Source: Nitrospinota bacterium | GTDB lineage: Bacteria > Nitrospirota > Nitrospiria > Nitrospirales > UBA8639 | Assembly: GCA_022561525.1 (NCBI GenBank) | Contig: JADFRB010000008.1 | Location: 1-14,491 of the forward strand | Length of the DNA: 14,491 nucleotides | Direction: 5' to 3' | Shown: positions 12,912 to 14,491 of the stretch, piece after piece | How the letters are laid out: every line of letters starts with the position of its first letter | Numbering within the stretch: the stretch's first letter is position 1 | Translations under genes and position numbers: made by a program | The notes under the pieces: generated by a model | The model's input: the letters and a program-made list of their open reading frames with translations, nothing else | What the model was told of the DNA's origin: nothing | Databases searched by the model: none

Positions 12912-14225
12912 CTAAAACACCTCTTTCCAAGACTGAACCTGTACCGGTCGAGAGAGAAGAGAAGCTTGAATCTGGCAACTGTCATATTGAATGTTGAGAC
13001 TCCCCCCTGTGTGCTGGACGTTTCTCGCCCAAATCCCTCCATTTACGTTAATAACAGCCCCATCCCCTTGAATGAGGAGGTCCCCGGTCACGATAATCAT
13101 CCCTTGCCACGACACCTGCCCTTCAAAAATCGCCGTACCATCCACCAATAGGATTCCGTGTCCCACAGTATTTCGAATAAGAAGACGACTGGAATTTGGC
13201 AAGCCAGACACAGTAGCCAAATAGGTTTCAGGAACTGAAGAGCTCCCCAATTGTTGATTCAACAAATCTGATTGAATCGGTATTGCCCCTCGACTGAGGT
13301 CACCAATTGATTGAACAAGATCTAAGACAACGCTCCCTTGTACTGGGGTTGCAGGGATTCCATCAAATTGGAAAGCAGGCCCTGCGGTGACACTACTTCC
13401 TGAATACACGGGAGGAAGGCTGGACACGACTCCACAAGCATCGTGACCATTGAAAATACCAGATTGACCAGAAAGGATGACATCCCCTACCGCATACAAT
13501 GCGCCCAGATGATTCGGGCCTGCGGGATGGACCGCCTCAGTTTCCAAGAGGACCCCACCAATATCTTTCCCCCCATTCGAGGTAATCAGCTCAATAGGGA
13601 GCCAAGGCGTCGAACCTTGAGTTGTGAATGGCCCAGGAACCGTTATATTGATATTCGGATATCCAAAATAGATGACGTTTCCCACATTAGGAGAACGATG
13701 TGTTGACGTTCTCCCGTCCCCGTCGAAGTAATGGGGAGTGCTGGTGCGGTGCCCAGCCTGCTCCGCATCATATTCAGTTTTATGACGAAGCTTGACCCAG
13801 TACGGAAGAGCCGATTGCACACTATTGGGTTGAACCGCTGTGCTGGTGGGATTTCCAGGTTGAGGAATGAGATTCAAATATTGAGAAGAAAAGTTCGGGT
13901 CGTCTTGGGGCTCCCAGGTAGAAGACGTCAAAATATACACTGACCAGAAGGGATTGGATCGTTGGGCGAGATCAAACATAACAAATTGTTCAACCCCTGC
14001 TCGCGTGTGTAACCGCGCTTGACCTTCCGCCAATCCCGCCTCAGCCACATAAAAATCTTGCACCGCTCGCCGGTGATTCCCACTGATTTTAATCTCAGTC
14101 GACGTCGTCTGAAGAACCGTCGCCGCAACAATCCCCACCACAACCACCAACAACAAAGCAGCGACCAGGGCAAAGCCCTGATGCCCATGGTACACAGTTA
14201 GTGTTCTTCCGGCTTGGTCACGCAT
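12912..14225 (-). CDS. PilX-like type IV pilus minor pilin/assembly protein
   Basis: A 437-residue protein with a PilX N-terminal-domain pattern. A short basic leader ending HGHQG is followed by the prepilin-type segment FALVAALLLVVVVGIVAAT (18-36), so cleavage is expected after G17. The position corresponding to Glu5 of mature pilins is Ala22, as in some minor pilins. Then come TTSTEIKISGNHRRA and DFYVAEAGLAEGQARL (57-72), typical of PilX helices. The large remainder is Ser/Gly/Asn-rich and beta-rich, with GGVLLETEAVHPAGPNHLG and a C-terminal block of short Gly-punctuated strands (GMIIVTGDLLIQGDGAVI). An AGGAT ribosome-binding site lies before the ATG. It would act in the inner membrane/periplasm in pilus assembly or adhesion. 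Neighbouring pilin genes would be expected upstream, beyond the window. Confidence 0.8.
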   Translation of the reverse strand: MRDQAGRTLTVYHGHQGFALVAALLLVVVVGIVAATVLQTTSTEIKISGNHRRAVQDFYVAEAGLAEGQARLHTRAGVEQFVMFDLAQRSNPFWSVYILTSSTWEPQDDPNFSSQYLNLIPQPGNPTSTAVQPNSVQSALPYWVKLRHKTEYDAEQAGHRTSTPHYFDGDGRTSTHRSPNVGNVIYFGYPNINITVPGPFTTQGSTPWLPIELITSNGGKDIGGVLLETEAVHPAGPNHLGALYAVGDVILSGQSGIFNGHDACGVVSSLPPVYSGSSVTAGPAFQFDGIPATPVQGSVVLDLVQSIGDLSRGAIPIQSDLLNQQLGSSSVPETYLATVSGLPNSSRLLIRNTVGHGILLVDGTAIFEGQVSWQGMIIVTGDLLIQGDGAVINVNGGIWARNVQHTGGSLNIQYDSCQIQASLLSRPVQVQSWKEVF

Positions 14226-14274
14226 TGGCTATCCTACTTTTCCAGCCTTGGCGGCAGAAAAAGGTGTCAGGAAC

Positions 14275-14397
14275 TTATTTGTAAACGGTGATCGCAGCCT
14301 GTGACAACCGCAAGTCAGCCTGGTGCCTCGGAGCCTGTCCAAGATTAGACGGATCTACTGCGGGTGCGCTGGAGTTGGCCAGATCTTCCGATCCTTT
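14275..14397 (-). other. Short open frame, possibly the tail of a gene cut by element E2
   Basis: The frame is open for 41 codons from just inside E2's boundary (an in-frame TGA at 14400-14398 abuts E2) to TAA at 14277-14275. It reads KGSEDLANSSAPAVDPSN and ends SQAAITVYK. No start codon or family is recognisable. It may be the 3' end of a pilin-operon gene displaced by E2, or chance. The rest of 14226-14400 shows no gene. Confidence 0.18.
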
Positions 14398-14400
14398 TCA

Positions 14401-14491
14401 GGGAATGTTCAAAAAGGCCGCCAGCTGCGTTCTCGGGCTTGTGGCGTGCTCACGTACTCCGTGTACGCTTCGCGTGCCAAAAGCCCTGCGG
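14401..14491 (+). mobile_element. MITE-like element E2, running off the window end
   Basis: It starts GGGAATGTTCAAAAAGG and aligns without gaps to the complement of element E1, with 74 of 90 bases identical by hand, so the two copies are in opposite orientation. The central hairpin is kept with a changed loop: CGTAC (14453-14457) and GTACG (14463-14467). The distal end and its inverted repeat lie outside the window. Confidence 0.68.

Noticed and set aside
1..14491. CRISPR arrays, tRNA or rRNA genes
   Set aside because: No regularly spaced short repeats, no cloverleaf-like segment and no ribosomal RNA signature were seen; the repeats present are palindromic and irregularly spaced.

Overview
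The window reads as part of a chromosome of a Nitrospira-like bacterium (nitrite oxidiser or comammox relative). The evidence is a compact minus-strand cluster for the reductive TCA (rTCA) cycle: both subunits of ATP-citrate lyase, a mitochondrial-type aconitase, a two-subunit soluble-looking fumarate reductase/succinate dehydrogenase, and succinyl-CoA synthetase. The genus assignment is inferred from family resemblance and gene order and was not tested by a search. Every recognisable protein gene lies on the minus strand, so transcription runs from high to low coordinates.

Layout in transcription order. 14491-14226: the end of a palindromic repeat element (E2) and a short open frame that may be the tail of a lost gene. 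14225-12912: a PilX-like minor pilin. 12863-12753: a possible 36-residue single-helix membrane peptide, with a candidate sigma-70 promoter over its 3' end. 12695-1799: the rTCA cluster aclB, aclA, acn, frdB, frdA, sucC, then a small hicB-hicA toxin-antitoxin pair, then sucD. 1604-1242: a TfoX N-terminal-domain protein. 1225-890: a previously uncalled VOC/glyoxalase-like gene broken by one in-frame TGA. 819-349: a SlyD-type FKBP prolyl isomerase. 188-37: on the plus strand, what looks like the degenerate 3' end of a group II intron (domain V). Positions 189-348 show nothing recognisable.

The metabolic genes fit together. Fumarate reductase makes succinate and SucCD activates it to succinyl-CoA. 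Aconitase turns isocitrate into citrate, and AclAB splits citrate with ATP and CoA into acetyl-CoA and oxaloacetate. The remaining rTCA steps (malate dehydrogenase, fumarase, 2-oxoglutarate:ferredoxin oxidoreductase, isocitrate dehydrogenase) are not in this window.

The main points of interest are: (i) the HicBA module lodged between sucC and sucD; (ii) a different palindromic element in nearly every wide gap of the cluster; (iii) two copies of a MITE-like element, 74/90 identical by hand alignment, one starting on the last base of the aclB stop codon; (iv) a flavoprotein subunit with Asn where the covalent-FAD histidine is expected; (v) the VOC gene with a single nonsense codon; (vi) the possible small membrane peptide upstream of aclB. 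I did not find a wholly new multi-gene system.
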